The notes beneath the pieces were generated by a model. It saw only the letters and a list, made by a program, of their open reading frames with translations. It did no database searches and was not told the origin of the DNA. This document shows, one piece after another, positions 10,456 through 21,914 of a stretch of 64,000 bases of DNA; within the stretch, counting starts at the first letter, position 1, and each line of letters starts with the position of its first letter. The position numbers and the translations under genes are program-made. The stretch spans positions 12,526,501-12,590,500 of the forward strand of contig NC_041005.1 in the NCBI RefSeq assembly GCF_004193775.1, given 5' to 3'. The DNA is from Glycine soja (taxonomy: Eukaryota > Streptophyta > Magnoliopsida > Fabales > Fabaceae).

Positions 10456-10955
10456 TGTTATTTCATACATTTTTTCCCTACTTTTTTTTTTAGTTTTCAA
10501 AGAAGACTGTAGACAATTGTTAATCATATCTTCCATAATTATTAGATAGAGCTCTTTTTATTTTTTGTTATTAAATTTAGTTAAATATCCTCACCTCTTA
10601 TCTCTCATTCCTTTTCTTCTTCAAAACTTTCTATTTTATAATACATAATTGAGAAAGGTTTGAAAAAGAAAAGGAATAAGAAGTAAGGATGAAGATATTT
10701 AATGTTATTTCATACATTTTTTCCCTAAGTTTACACTTTTTTTAGTTTTCAAAAAAAAATATTGTAGGCAATTGTTAAACATATCCTTCATGATAATTAG
10801 ATAAATCCCTTTTAATTTTTTGTTATAAAATTTAGATAAATATTCCCACCTCTTATCCCTCGTTCCTTTTCTCCTTCAAAACTTTCTATTTTATAATACA
10901 TAATTGAGAAAGATTTGAAAAAGAAAAGGAATGAGAAATATGGGTGACAATATTT
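10456..10955. repeat. 247-bp direct repeat, each copy with a 56-bp-arm hairpin (U1)
   Basis: TGTTATTTCATACATTTTTT begins copies at 10456 and 10703. Each copy ends in an imperfect inverted repeat (10583-10700 and 10838-10955), where CATTCCTTTTCTTCTTCAAA pairs with the complement of TTTGAAAAAGAAAAGGAAT. The hairpins have arms of about 55 bp and a tiny loop, as in some MITEs or miRNA-like foldbacks. They are also in U2 (30663-31166) and U3 (51299-51803). Confidence 0.8.
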
Positions 10956-10991
10956 AAAAAATTTAATAAAAAAATAATGTTCTACATAATT

Positions 10992-11611
10992 TGTGTGTGT
11001 GTGTGTGTGTGTGTGCGCATGAGAGATTGAATCAAAGCATACATAGAAAAGGATGAGTAGTATAATCATTTTAATGGACCAAAAAAGGAAGGAGAAGGAA
11101 AGACATTGAATCACTCAACCATGACATGAAAAATAAAGGAAAAAGACACCAAGCCTTTGATTTAGCTAAATTGGTCTTCATATTAAAATCCGACTTTGAA
11201 TCTAATCACGATAAGGAAGACGAGCTATATTCATCAAATCAAGACTAGAAAGAGACTTAATTACAAAATAATTAAGAAAATAAAATCATCAACTTATGAA
11301 ACCTAGCCAAGTTAATGACATTAACTTCTTGAGTGTTTTGTAATTGGGTTTGTTCCTACTCTTGGTTTGACAACATAACTCACTAGCCTTCTCAGGATTT
11401 TATTCAGAGTCAAATTCTAATTCGAAGACCAATTCAACTAAATCAAAGGTTTGATATTTTTTCCTTTGTTTTTTTATGACGTTGTTGGCTTATTCAATAA
11501 GGTTTTCCTTCTCCTTCCTTTTTGGTCAAAAGCAATGATTTTACTATTCATCCTCCTCTTTTTATGCTCTTATTCATTTTCATATACAATTATTTTATTT
11601 ATCCAAACCAT
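10992..11611. repeat. Foldback unit U1-r1
   Basis: Edge unit: a (TG) tract replaces (AT)n and the GGTTTGGATTAATAAAATAG end of arm B is missing, so only about 250 bp of arm B can pair with arm A. Confidence 0.85.
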
Positions 11612-11801
11612 ATATACAAACTAAGACATGACTTAACACTATATATGGCATTATCATTCAATGTATATCTAGCATTAGATTTAAAAGACATGTGTTCATT
11701 AGCTTTATGTACTTATGTAATTTAAATATCAATATTTATTATTTTATCGTCATATAAAAAGTATTTTTCACTAAATATGCTTTTAGATTACACACAGGTA
11801 A

Positions 11802-12346
<545 letters not shown>

Positions 12347-12531
12347 ATATAAAAACTAAGACACGACTTAACACTATATATGGCATTATCATGCAATGTA
12401 TATCTAGCATTAGATTTAAAAGACATGTGTTCTTTAGCTTTATGTACTTATTTAATTTAAATATCCATATTTATTATTTTATCCTCATATAAAAATATTT
12501 TCACTAAATATGCTTTTAGATTACACCCACA

Positions 12532-12532
<1 letters not shown>

Positions 12533-12606
<74 letters not shown>
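12533..12606. repeat. (AT)36 microsatellite
   Basis: Uninterrupted AT dinucleotides between units r2 and r3, the longest pure AT tract in U1. Confidence 0.95.
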
Positions 12607-12607
<1 letters not shown>

Positions 12608-13225
12608 TTTGGATTAATAAAATAGATGTGTATGAAATTGAATCAAAGCATAAAGAGAGAATGATAAGTAGTATAATTATTGTTATGGACCAAAAAAGAA
12701 AGGAGAAGGAAAGACATATTGAATTATTCAATCATGACATGAAAAATAAAGGAAAAAGACACCAAGCCTTTGATATAGATAAATTGGTCTTCGTATTAAA
12801 ATCCGACTTTGAATTTGATCACGATAAGGAACACGAGTTATATTCATCAAATCAAGACCAGAATGAGACATAATTAAAAAACAATTAAGAAAATAAAATC
12901 ATCAACTTATGAAACCTGACCAAGTTAATGACATTAACTTCTTGATTGATTTGTAATTGAGTTTGTTCGTACGCTTCGTTTGACAACATAGCTCATTAGT
13001 CTTGTCATGATTTTATTCAGAGTGGAATTCTAATTCGAAGGCCAATTAAGTTAAATTAAAGGTTTGATCTCTTTTCCCTTTGTTTTTTTATGTCTTGATT
13101 GGCTTATTCAATATGGCTTTCCTTCTCATTCCTTTCTGGTCAAAAGCAATGATTTTGTTATTCATTCTCCTCTTTTTATGCTCTAATTCATTTTCATATA
13201 CAATTATTCTATTTATCCAAACCAT
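12604..13225. repeat. Foldback unit U1-r3
   Basis: Full unit. Arm B keeps an 89-codon frame (12604-12873) starting MVWINKIDVYEIESKHKER. Confidence 0.9.
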
Positions 13226-13414
13226 ATATATAAACTAAGACATGACTTAACACTACATATGGCATTATCATGCAATGTATATCTAGCATTAGATTTAAAA
13301 GACATGTGTTCATTACATTTATGTACTTATGTAATTTAAATATCAATATTTATTATTTTATCCAGATATAAAAAGTATGTTTCACTAAATATGCTTTTAG
13401 ATTACACACACGTA

Positions 13415-13471
<57 letters not shown>

Positions 13472-13475
<4 letters not shown>

Positions 13476-14093
13476 TTTGGATTAACAAAATAGTTGTGTA
13501 TCAAATTGAATCAAAGGATACAGAGAAAATGATGAGTAGTATAATCATTGTTATGGACCAAAAAAGAAAGGAGAAGGAAAGACATATTGAATTATTCAAT
13601 CATGACATGAAAAATAAAGGAAAAAGACACCAAGCCTTTGATATAGATAAATTGGTCTTCGTATTAAAATCCGACTTTGAATTTGATCACGATAAGGAAC
13701 ACGAGTTATATTAATCAAATCAAGACCAGAAAGAGACATAATTACAAAACAATTAAGAAAATAAAATCATCAACTTATGAAACCTGACCAAGTTAATGAC
13801 ATTAACTTCTTGATTGATTTGTAATTGAGTTTGTTCGTACGCTTTGTTTGACAACATAGCTCATTAGTCTTGTCATGATTTTATTCAGAGTGGAATTCTA
13901 ATTCGAAGACCAATTAAGTTAAATTAAAGGTTTGATCTCTTTTTCCTTTGTTTTTTTATGTCATGACTGGCTTATTCAATATGGCTTTCCTTCTCATTCC
14001 TTTCTGGTCAAAAGCAATGATTTTGTTATTCATTCTCCTCTTTTTATGCTCTAATTCATTTTCATATACAATTATTCTATTTATCCAAACCAT
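13472..14093. repeat. Foldback unit U1-r4
   Basis: Full unit, nearly identical to r5; flanked on the left by a (AT) tract at 13419-13473. The arm B frame is shortened by a TAA where others read TCA (near 13712). Confidence 0.9.
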
Positions 14094-14282
14094 ATATATA
14101 AACTAAGACATGACTTAACACTACATATGGCATTATCATGCAATGTATATCTAGCATTAGATTTAAAAGACATGTGTTCATTACATTTATGTACTAATGT
14201 AATTTAAATATCAATATTTATAATTTTATCCAGATATAAAAAGTATGTTTCACTAACTATGCTTTTAGATTACACACACGTA

Positions 14283-14313
<31 letters not shown>

Positions 14314-14317
<4 letters not shown>

Positions 14318-14935
14318 TTTGGATTAACAAAATAGTTGTGTATCAAATTGAATCAAAGGATACAGAGAAAATGATGAGTAGTATAATCATTGTTATGGAC
14401 CAAAAAAGAAAGGAGAAGGAAAGACATATTGAATTATTCAATCATGACATGAAAAATAAAGGAAAAAGACACCAAGCCTTTGATATAGATAAATTGGTCT
14501 TCGTATTAAAATCCGACTTTGAATTTGATCACGATAAGGAACACGAGTTATATTCATCAAATCAAGACCAGAAAGAGACATAATTACAAAACAATTAAGA
14601 AAATAAAATCATCAACTTATGAAACCTGACCAAGTTAATGACATTAACTTCTTGATTGATTTGTAATTGAGTTTGTTCGTACGCTTCGTTTGACAACATA
14701 GCTCATTAGTCTTGTCATGATTTTATTCAGAGTGGAATTCTAATTCGAAGACCAATTAAGCTAAATCAAAGGTTTGATATCTTTCTCCTTTGTTTTTTTA
14801 TGTCATGATTGGCTTATTCAATATGGCTTTCCTTCTCATTCCTTTTTGGTCAAAAGCAATGATTTTGTTATTCATCCTCCTCTTTTTATGCTCTTATTCA
14901 TTTTCATATACAATTATTTTATTTATCCAAACCAT
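14314..14935. repeat. Foldback unit U1-r5
   Basis: Full unit, nearly identical to r4 in arm B. The 89-codon frame (14314-14583) is intact. Confidence 0.9.
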
Positions 14936-15145
14936 ATATATAAACTAAGACATGACCTAACACTACATATGGCATTATCATGCAATGTATATCTAGCATT
15001 AGATTTAAAAGACCTATGTTCATTAGCTTTATGTACTTATGTAATTTAAATATCAATATTTATAATTTTATCCAGATATAAAAAGTATTTTTCACTAAAT
15101 ATACTTTTAGATTACACACACGTAATAATTTATATATATATATAT

Positions 15146-15767
15146 ATGGTTTGGATTAATAAAATAGTTGTGTATGAAATTGAATCAAAGCATAAAGAGA
15201 AAATGATGAGTAGTATAATCATTGTTATGGACCAAAAAAGAAAGGAGAAGGAAAGACATATTGAATTATTCAACCATCACATGAAAAATAACGGAAAAAG
15301 ACACCAAACCTTTGATATAGGTAAATTGGTCTTCATATTAAAATCCGGCTTTGAATTTGATCATGATAAGGAAGATGAGTTATATTAATCAAATCAAGAC
15401 CAGAAAGGGACATAATTACAAAACAATTAAGAAAATGAAATCATCAACTTATGAAACCTGGCCAAGTTAATGACATTAACTTCTTGATTGATTTGTAATT
15501 GAGTTTGTTCCTACTCTTCATTTGACAACATAGCTCATTAGTCTTGTCATGATTTTATTCAGAGTGGAATTCTAATTCGAAGACCAATTAAGCTAAATCA
15601 AAGGTTTGATATCTTTTTCCTTTGTTTTTCTATGTCATGATTGGCTTATTCAATATGGCTTTCCTTCTCATTCCTTTTTGGTCAAAAGCAATGATTTTGT
15701 TATTCATCCTCCTCTTTTTATGCTCTTATTCATTTTCATATACAATTATTTTATTTATCCAAACCAT
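15146..15767. repeat. Foldback unit U1-r6 (arms laid out here)
   Basis: Arm B 15146-15430, spacer 15431-15484, arm A 15485-15767. Written as its reverse complement, arm B aligns with arm A end to end; shared words include TCCTTCTC, CAATGATT, GAAGACCAATT and ATCCAAACCATATA. The left (AT) tract is only about eight repeats. Confidence 0.93.
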
Positions 15768-15979
15768 ATATATAAACTAAGACATGACCTAACACTACAT
15801 ATGGCATTATCATGCAATGTATATCTAGCATTAGATTTAAAAGACCTATGTTCATTAGCTTTATGTACTTATGTAATTTAAATATCAATATTTATAATTT
15901 TATCCAGATATAAAAAGTATTTTTCACTAAATATACTTTTAGATTACACACACGTAATAATTTATATATATATATATAT

Positions 15980-16601
15980 ATGGTTTGGATTAATAAAATA
16001 GTTGTGTATGAAATTGAATCAAAGCATAAAGAGAAAATGATGAGTAGTATAATCATTGTTATGGACCAAAAAAGAAAGGAGAAGGAAAGACATATTGAAT
16101 TATTCAACCATCACATGAAAAATAACGGAAAAAGACACCAAACCTTTGATATAGGTAAATTGGTCTTCATATTAAAATCCGGCTTTGAATTTGATCATGA
16201 TAAGGAAGATGAGTTATATTAATCAAATCAAGACCAGAAAGGGACATAATTACAAAACAATTAAGAAAATGAAATCATCAACTTATGAAACCTGGCCAAG
16301 TTAATGACATTAACTTCTTGATTGATTTGTAATTGAGTTTGTTCCTACTCTTCATTTGACAACATAGCTCATTAGTCTTGTCATGATTTTATTCAGAGTG
16401 GAATTCTAATTCGAAGACCAATTAAGCTAAATCAAAGGTTTGATATCTTTTTCCTTTGTTTTTCTATGTCATGATTGGCTTATTCAATATGGCTTTCCTT
16501 CTCATTCCTTTTTGGTCAAAAGCAATGATTTTGTTATTCATCCTCCTCTTTTTATGCTCTTATTCATTTTCATATATAATTATTTTATTTATCCAAACCA
16601 T
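15980..16601. repeat. Foldback unit U1-r7
   Basis: Essentially the same sequence as r6 at a distance of 834 bp, apart from a few changes at its right end, so r6/r7 are the youngest duplication in this array. Confidence 0.93.
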
Positions 16602-16788
16602 ATATATAAACTAAGACATGACATAACACTACATATGGCATTATCATGCAATGTAAATCTAGCATTAGATTTAAAAGACATGTGTTCATTAGCTTTATGT
16701 AGTATTGTAATTTAAATATCAACATTTTTTATTTTATGCTAATATAAAAAGTATTTTTCACTAAATATGCTTTTAGATTACACACACG

Positions 16789-16840
<52 letters not shown>

Positions 16841-16844
<4 letters not shown>

Positions 16845-17462
16845 TTTGGATTAATAAAATAGTTGTGTATGAAATTGAATCAAAGCATAAAGAGAAAATG
16901 ATGAGTAGTATAATCATTGTTATGGACCAATAAAGAAAGGAGAAGGAAAGACATATTGAATCATTCAATCATGACATGAAAAATAAAGGAAAAAGACACC
17001 AAGTCTTTGATATAGGTAAATTGGTCTTCTTATTAAAATCCGACTTTGAATCTGATCACGATAAGGAAGATGAGTTATATTCATCAAATCAAGACCAGAA
17101 AGTGACATAATTACATAAAAATTAAGAAAATGAGATCATCAACTTATGAAATCTAGCCAAGTTAATGACATTAATTTCTTGATTGTTTTGTAATTGGGTT
17201 TGTTCCTACTCTTCGTTTGACAACATAGCTCATCAGTCTTGTCATGATTTTATTCAGAGTGGAATTCTTATTCGAAGACCAATTCAGTTAAATCAAAGGT
17301 TTGATGTCTTTTTCCTTTGTTTTTTTATGTCATGGTTGGCTTATTCAATATGGTTTTTCTTCTCCTTCCTTTTTGCTCAAAAGCAATGATTTTGCTATTC
17401 ATCCTCCTGTTTTTATGCTCTTATTCATTTTCATATACAATTATTTTATTTATCCAAACCAT
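16841..17462. repeat. Foldback unit U1-r8
   Basis: Last unit, preceded by a (AT) tract of about 26 repeats at 16790-16842. Its sequence is closest to the last units of U2 (r6) and U3 (r5), so the array edge is stable while the interior changes. The following 205-bp segment ends in CACACGTAATTACCCC, not in a new (AT)n. Confidence 0.92.
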
Positions 17463-17829
17463 ATACATAAACTAAGACATGACTTAAGACTATATATGGC
17501 ATTGTCATGCAATGTATATCTAGCATTAGAATTAAAAGACATGTTTCTTTAGCTTTATGTACTTATGTAATTTAAATATCAATATTTATTATTTTATCCT
17601 CATATATAAAATATTTTCAAAAAATATGCTTTGAGAATACACACACGTAATTACCCCACTACATCTCCCTTATTATGTCGGTTATTTGGGGCTTTCGAGA
17701 TTGCATGTACGAACTAGCCAATGCAAGATGTTAAATTTTTTTAATTAATTGTTAGAGTGGATGTAAACTTTTTTTTGTTACATCATTTCTAAATAGAATT
17801 GATGTAATACATGCCCGTTTCCAAAACAA

Positions 17830-18450
17830 AATTCTCTCACACCATAAATCCAAACCAAAGCACAAAACAAGGAACAATAGTTCAAAAAAAGTCCCCAATT
17901 AAATCAACACAAAGGACTTGTTGAAACCAGAACACAACAAAAATCAATCAATCAGTCAAAAACAATATATTTCCTAAATAAAAAAGACAAGGCATGAAAG
18001 AAAGGAGAAATTCATAGTACACAATTGAGTATCAAAATAGTGTTACCTCCACGAAGAATTGCACGATGAAGTTGTCAAATCTATGAGTGATGGAAAGGAA
18101 CCCTAGTGAGTGCATGGAAGATTGAGTGAGGGAGAAGTAGGTCCAGATCCACTCTACCACTAAGGTATCAACCATCTCTCAAAATAATTGTTCCATCTTG
18201 TGTTGCAACAGCCACTCAATCAATAGAAAAACAAATAATGCTCCAAAAAATCCCAATCAAATCACCACAAAAAAGTATTTGTTGAAGCCTAAACACCCAA
18301 AAAAATATAAATAAAACAATCACTCAAAAGCAATAGATTACCTAAATGAAAAATAAAATACATGGATTAAAATGTGGAAAATTTAAAGTATATAATTAAG
18401 TTATCAAAACAATGTTACCTCAATGGAGAATTGCTTGATGAAGTGTTGAA
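17830..18450. repeat. Diverged direct duplication of about 380 bp (U1)
   Basis: The stretch around CAACACAAAGGACTTGTTGA to AGAATTGCACGATGAAGTTG (17908-18075) is echoed by CACCACAAAAAAGTATTTGTTGA to GAATTGCTTGATGAAGTG (18260-18447). Many substitutions show an old event. It is present in all three units. Confidence 0.7.
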
Positions 18451-18825
18451 GTCAAGATGTGAGATTTAGATCCAGATTGTCACTAAGGCAACAACTGTCA
18501 CCTAGAATCACTGCTCTATCTGGTGTAGTAGCCAATGATGTTGGAATCATAGTCCAAATTGTATGAACGTTTGATTCAATGATTTTTGAAGAAACATATA
18601 TATTGCATCGTTGTTGGGATTGTTGGAGTGTGAGATTAGAGTAAATTTGCACTCTTTCATGTGGGATCTGTGATCCTATCCACCCTAATTCCTCATGTCA
18701 TTGTTGGATATAGTGTTGCAACTTGTGTTGTTGTCAAACAACCTTTGTTCTCAAAGCTGCTGGCCTCCTAGTACTCTTCTATCTGCGCTCTTTGTCTACC
18801 ATAAGGAATTAGGGTTGCACTTGTT
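17830..18825 (-). ncRNA. Candidate spliced non-coding transcript, U1
   Basis: Downstream of a good minus-strand promoter I can read exon 1 (about 18825-18419, ending CATTGAG before GTAACA), a 77-nt intron ending CATTTAG, exon 2 (18341-18047, ending CGTGGAG before GTAACA), a 73-nt intron ending TTTAG, and exon 3 from 17973 with an unknown end. Exon 2 with its intron is a diverged duplicate of exon 1's 3' part with its intron (about 380 bp apart), so the gene grew by internal duplication. No frame above about 66 codons is open. All of this is inferred from signals; there is no transcript evidence. Confidence 0.35.
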
Positions 18826-18854
18826 CTTGGACTTTCACGGCTGATGACACTTAG

Positions 18855-18903
18855 CATTTATAAGAGAAATTGGCGGGTCTTAGGGTTTCAAGGGAATTGG
18901 GCC
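18855..18903 (-). promoter_or_regulatory. Site II, telo-box and TATA promoter (U1)
   Basis: On the minus strand the order is GGCCCAA (18897-18903), AAACCCTAA (18880-18888) and CTTATAAATG (18855-18864). Site II GGCCCA plus telo-box AAACCCTA plus TATA is a known combination in plant genes for ribosomal proteins and small nucleolar RNAs. U1 also has TTGGCGGG beside it on the plus strand (an E2F-like word); U2 and U3 have TTGGTGGG. Confidence 0.5.
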
Positions 18904-19163
18904 AATTTTTTTTTTTCTTTTTTAAATTTGATTTGTTAGGCCTTAATTAGAGTCCAATTTAGTTTTTTTTTAAATGCAAAATATTACATATAATATAATA
19001 AATAAAGAAGAAGAGTAATAATGAATATAATAGTATTATAAATGTAATTAACTAACAAAAAAATAAAACATAACAAAGAATATATTAATATGATATAAAA
19101 AAATAAAGAAAAATAGAAATAAAAGTTATATATTATATATAAGTATTTTAGGTAGGAAAATGT

Positions 19164-19181
19164 TGGATCTTATGATCCAAA
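19164..19181. repeat. Short hairpin TTGGATC-TTAT-GATCCAA (U1)
   Basis: Seven-base perfect arms around a four-base loop in otherwise unremarkable AT-rich DNA. It is conserved at about 37666 (U2) and 57585 (U3). Between 18910 and 19890 I see no gene: the 66- and 69-codon frames at 19126-19326 and 19419-19628 have no recognisable motif. Confidence 0.6.
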
Positions 19182-19894
19182 TCACATCCCCACCACCACC
19201 TCTTGATCCTAGGTAAGATCTTGATTTCAACAACCATGGTAGCAACAAATACCAAATTGAAGGATAAAATGTAAAGAGGTTTAATTGAGTAACACTATAG
19301 ACACTAGATCTAAAAGAACTCTCCATGTAAAATCAAGGTTGTAGTCCAGATGCATCAAGATCCAACTTTTCTTCGCACAAGAGCAAGGTTGTAGCAAAGA
19401 TGAGTTGACAAAGACACATTGGGGTTAAGTGAGATCCAACCAATGGCTCTAGGTATTGTCTTTATGTGGCAGAAAAAAGGTCAAGGCAAGAGGGAGAAAA
19501 GAGCATCATCTTCAAAAAAAGAGATCCAATCATCTCAAAATTGCTTTATCAATTTTGAATCCTCAAAGAATAAACATTATTATATAGAGCAAACAACTCT
19601 TACAATCTCATGGACAAAGTGGGTTTAGAACGTACTGCTATAATATTAGGGGCAAAATGATTTTAGAATGTAAAAAACAATGAGTAATATCATATGCTAA
19701 GTTGGACATTGGTTACAACCATGGGTGATAGATATGATCAACTCATACAATAAAATTATAAGATAAATTGTTTTTGTTCGAGGAGGGTTCATATAACATA
19801 CTAATTGTGAAGTCATTCAACTTAATCTTATAACTTTGTCAATAGACATTCTCTAATATTTTTGAAGAATCCAATATATTGTTCAATAAAGTAT

Positions 19895-21310
19895 TTTACT
19901 TATTGACGTTAAATAGATAATTTTTAAAAAAAAATTGCTATAAAAGCATAGAAATATAAAGTAAATAATAGGATCCTAGGATAATTTTGGATAAAAGAGA
20001 AAATTGAAATTTTCATTTAAGGATATTCTGTTATTAGAGTTTCTGTTTTCATGAAAAATTATATCTTTTCCATTATTTCTTATTTTCTTTTAGAATTAAA
20101 TTATTTTTATTTATAAATAAAATTTAACATTTCTTTCCTTTTCCTCTTGATGTCTTCACCAAAAGATACCTCACATACTTATTTTTAGATTATTAACAAA
20201 TATTTTATTTATTCACATTAACTAGTCAATAAATTATTTAAAAGTTTGCTATGAATGAATAGGAACAAAAGGAAAATTATAAGATCCTAGTAATAATTTT
20301 GGATAAGAAAGGAAGGAATTGAGATTTTTTTATAAAAATTATCATATCACTTTTCGATTTTTTATAAAAATTATCATATCACTTTTCGATTTTTCTTGTT
20401 TGTTTGTAGAAAAAAATATATTTTGCATTTATAAAAAAATTAACCGCTCTTTTCTTTTCCTCCTAATTTTTTCATGAATAGATACAGTAACATTTTGTTT
20501 TTAGATTGTTATAAAATTATTCATTTATTGAATTTAACCGTTAAACTTTTGTTATGAAGTTTACTACATGTAAAAGCATAGGAATGAAATAAAGTAATTT
20601 GTACAATCCTAGTGATAAATTTAGATAAAAAGGAAAGGTGAAATTTTAATTCACAGTAAATATTCTATTAATTAACATATATTTTTACAATATTAGATAA
20701 ATTTTCTCTTATTCCTTATTCTCTCTTAGCAAATAATTTTTTTGGTTGTTAACTAAAATTTTGAACTGTCTTTCATTTTCCTCCTAGATTCTTCATGAAA
20801 AGATAGGTCAATTTTTTTTTTATATTGTTATAAAATTATTTATTCATTCACATTAATTAGTTAAAAAATTTAAATGGTTTCTATGAAAGCATAAGAATAA
20901 AAAGTAAATAATAAAATCCCAGTGATAATTATAGATAAAATATAAAGGAAGATAAAATAAATATTTTATTATGATTTCTTTCTAAATAAACATATTATAT
21001 AGCTTTCCCTTTATTTCTTATTTTCTTTAATAAAATATTTTTTTATTTGTAAATAGAAATTTAACATCTATTTTCTCTTCTTCCTAATTTATTCATGATA
21101 CCTTAAAATTTTTGTTTTTAGATTGTTATAAAATGTTTTTTTTTTCACATTTATTAGTTAAAAAATAATTTGAAAGTTTTTTTTATTGAAGCATAAGAAT
21201 AAAAAGTAAATAATCAGATCCTAATACGATAATTTAAGATAAAAAAAATAAAGGAATGTAAAATTTTCATTTAAAGTAAATATTCTATTATTTCAGTTTT
21301 CAGAATTTGA
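19895..21310. repeat. Old, diverged tandem repeat of about 310 bp, about 4.5 copies (U1)
   Basis: The order TTCACATTAATTAGTTAAA, GAAGCATAAGAATAAAAAGT, GATCCTAGTGATAA, then a T-rich stretch with TTTAGATTGTTATAAAAT recurs with starts near 19903, 20213, 20528, 20845 and 21145. Identity is low, so this array is much older than the macro-duplication. It contains a 36-bp exact duplication (TTATCATATCACTTTTCGAT) at 20330-20395. The same array lies at 38400-39760 (U2, single 36-mer) and 58320-59735 (U3). Confidence 0.75.
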
Positions 21311-21669
21311 ACGCACAAAATGAAGAAAAAATAAATTATTGCTTTGGAAATAATAGTACTTTTCGAGTTCTCAAAACATGCACTTAATCCGACTAGCACA
21401 ATTTAGAGTAACTTTGAGATATAAATTATGGTAATAGAATTGTTTTATGAAAAACAATGTGCAGCATCATATCCGGTGCTTAGTGAAGCAGTACTACTGA
21501 TTTCTCAAGGCAAAGCCAAACTCATGAGAATGCTTGCTAATAACAAAGTGGAAGGAAATTAAATGCTTCACATGCTAATAAGTCACAGTATCAGATATAT
21601 AAGGCTGTAATGAGGCAATGAAAAGAGAATAAGAAGAAATACAGTTTTCCTTTCCTTACCTTTTCTCTC

Positions 21670-21822
21670 TTAGGAGGCCCCTAGTCCTCCAACTCTAGGA
21701 ATCTGTTTCTGAATCGTAACAATTAATATAGCTTTCATGAATAGCCCAAGTACAGAACCGCCAAAGCAAAGTTGCTTACACATTGCTACTGTTTCTATTA
21801 TTCCAGAAAACCAGTTAGTCAT
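21670..21822 (-). CDS. Small 50-codon open frame with TATA box (U1)
   Basis: ATG at 21822-21820, TAA at 21672-21670. The product starts MTNWFSGIIETVAMC and has a hydrophobic stretch (SVLGLFMKAILIVTI, about residues 23-37) that could cross a membrane, followed by QKQIPRVGG. TATAAATG sits about 75 bp upstream at 21897-21890, leaving room for a leader of about 40 nt. An AAGGTAAGG donor-like word follows the stop by about 10 bases. The copy at 60091-60243 is identical; U2 has lost it. I do not recognise the peptide. It may instead be a 5' exon or chance. Confidence 0.35.
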   Translation of the reverse strand: MTNWFSGIIETVAMCKQLCFGGSVLGLFMKAILIVTIQKQIPRVGGLGAS

Positions 21823-21889
21823 AGTGTGAGAAGTGTTGGTAATAGTCAATGTGTTTTTCTTTTGGGAATGATGCAGATAGACTAGCTAG

Positions 21890-21899
21890 CATTTATAGG
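21890..21899 (-). promoter_or_regulatory. TATA box upstream of the 50-codon frame (U1)
   Basis: CCTATAAATG on the minus strand. The macro-unit boundary lies only about 15 bp further upstream, so any more distal promoter would be in the next unit's AT-rich block. Confidence 0.4.
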
Positions 21900-21914
21900 C
21901 TCAGGGAAGCCACG

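Noticed and set aside
21464..21485. miR172-star-like word GCAGCATCAT
   Set aside because: Only ten bases match and no partner arm for a precursor hairpin was seen nearby.
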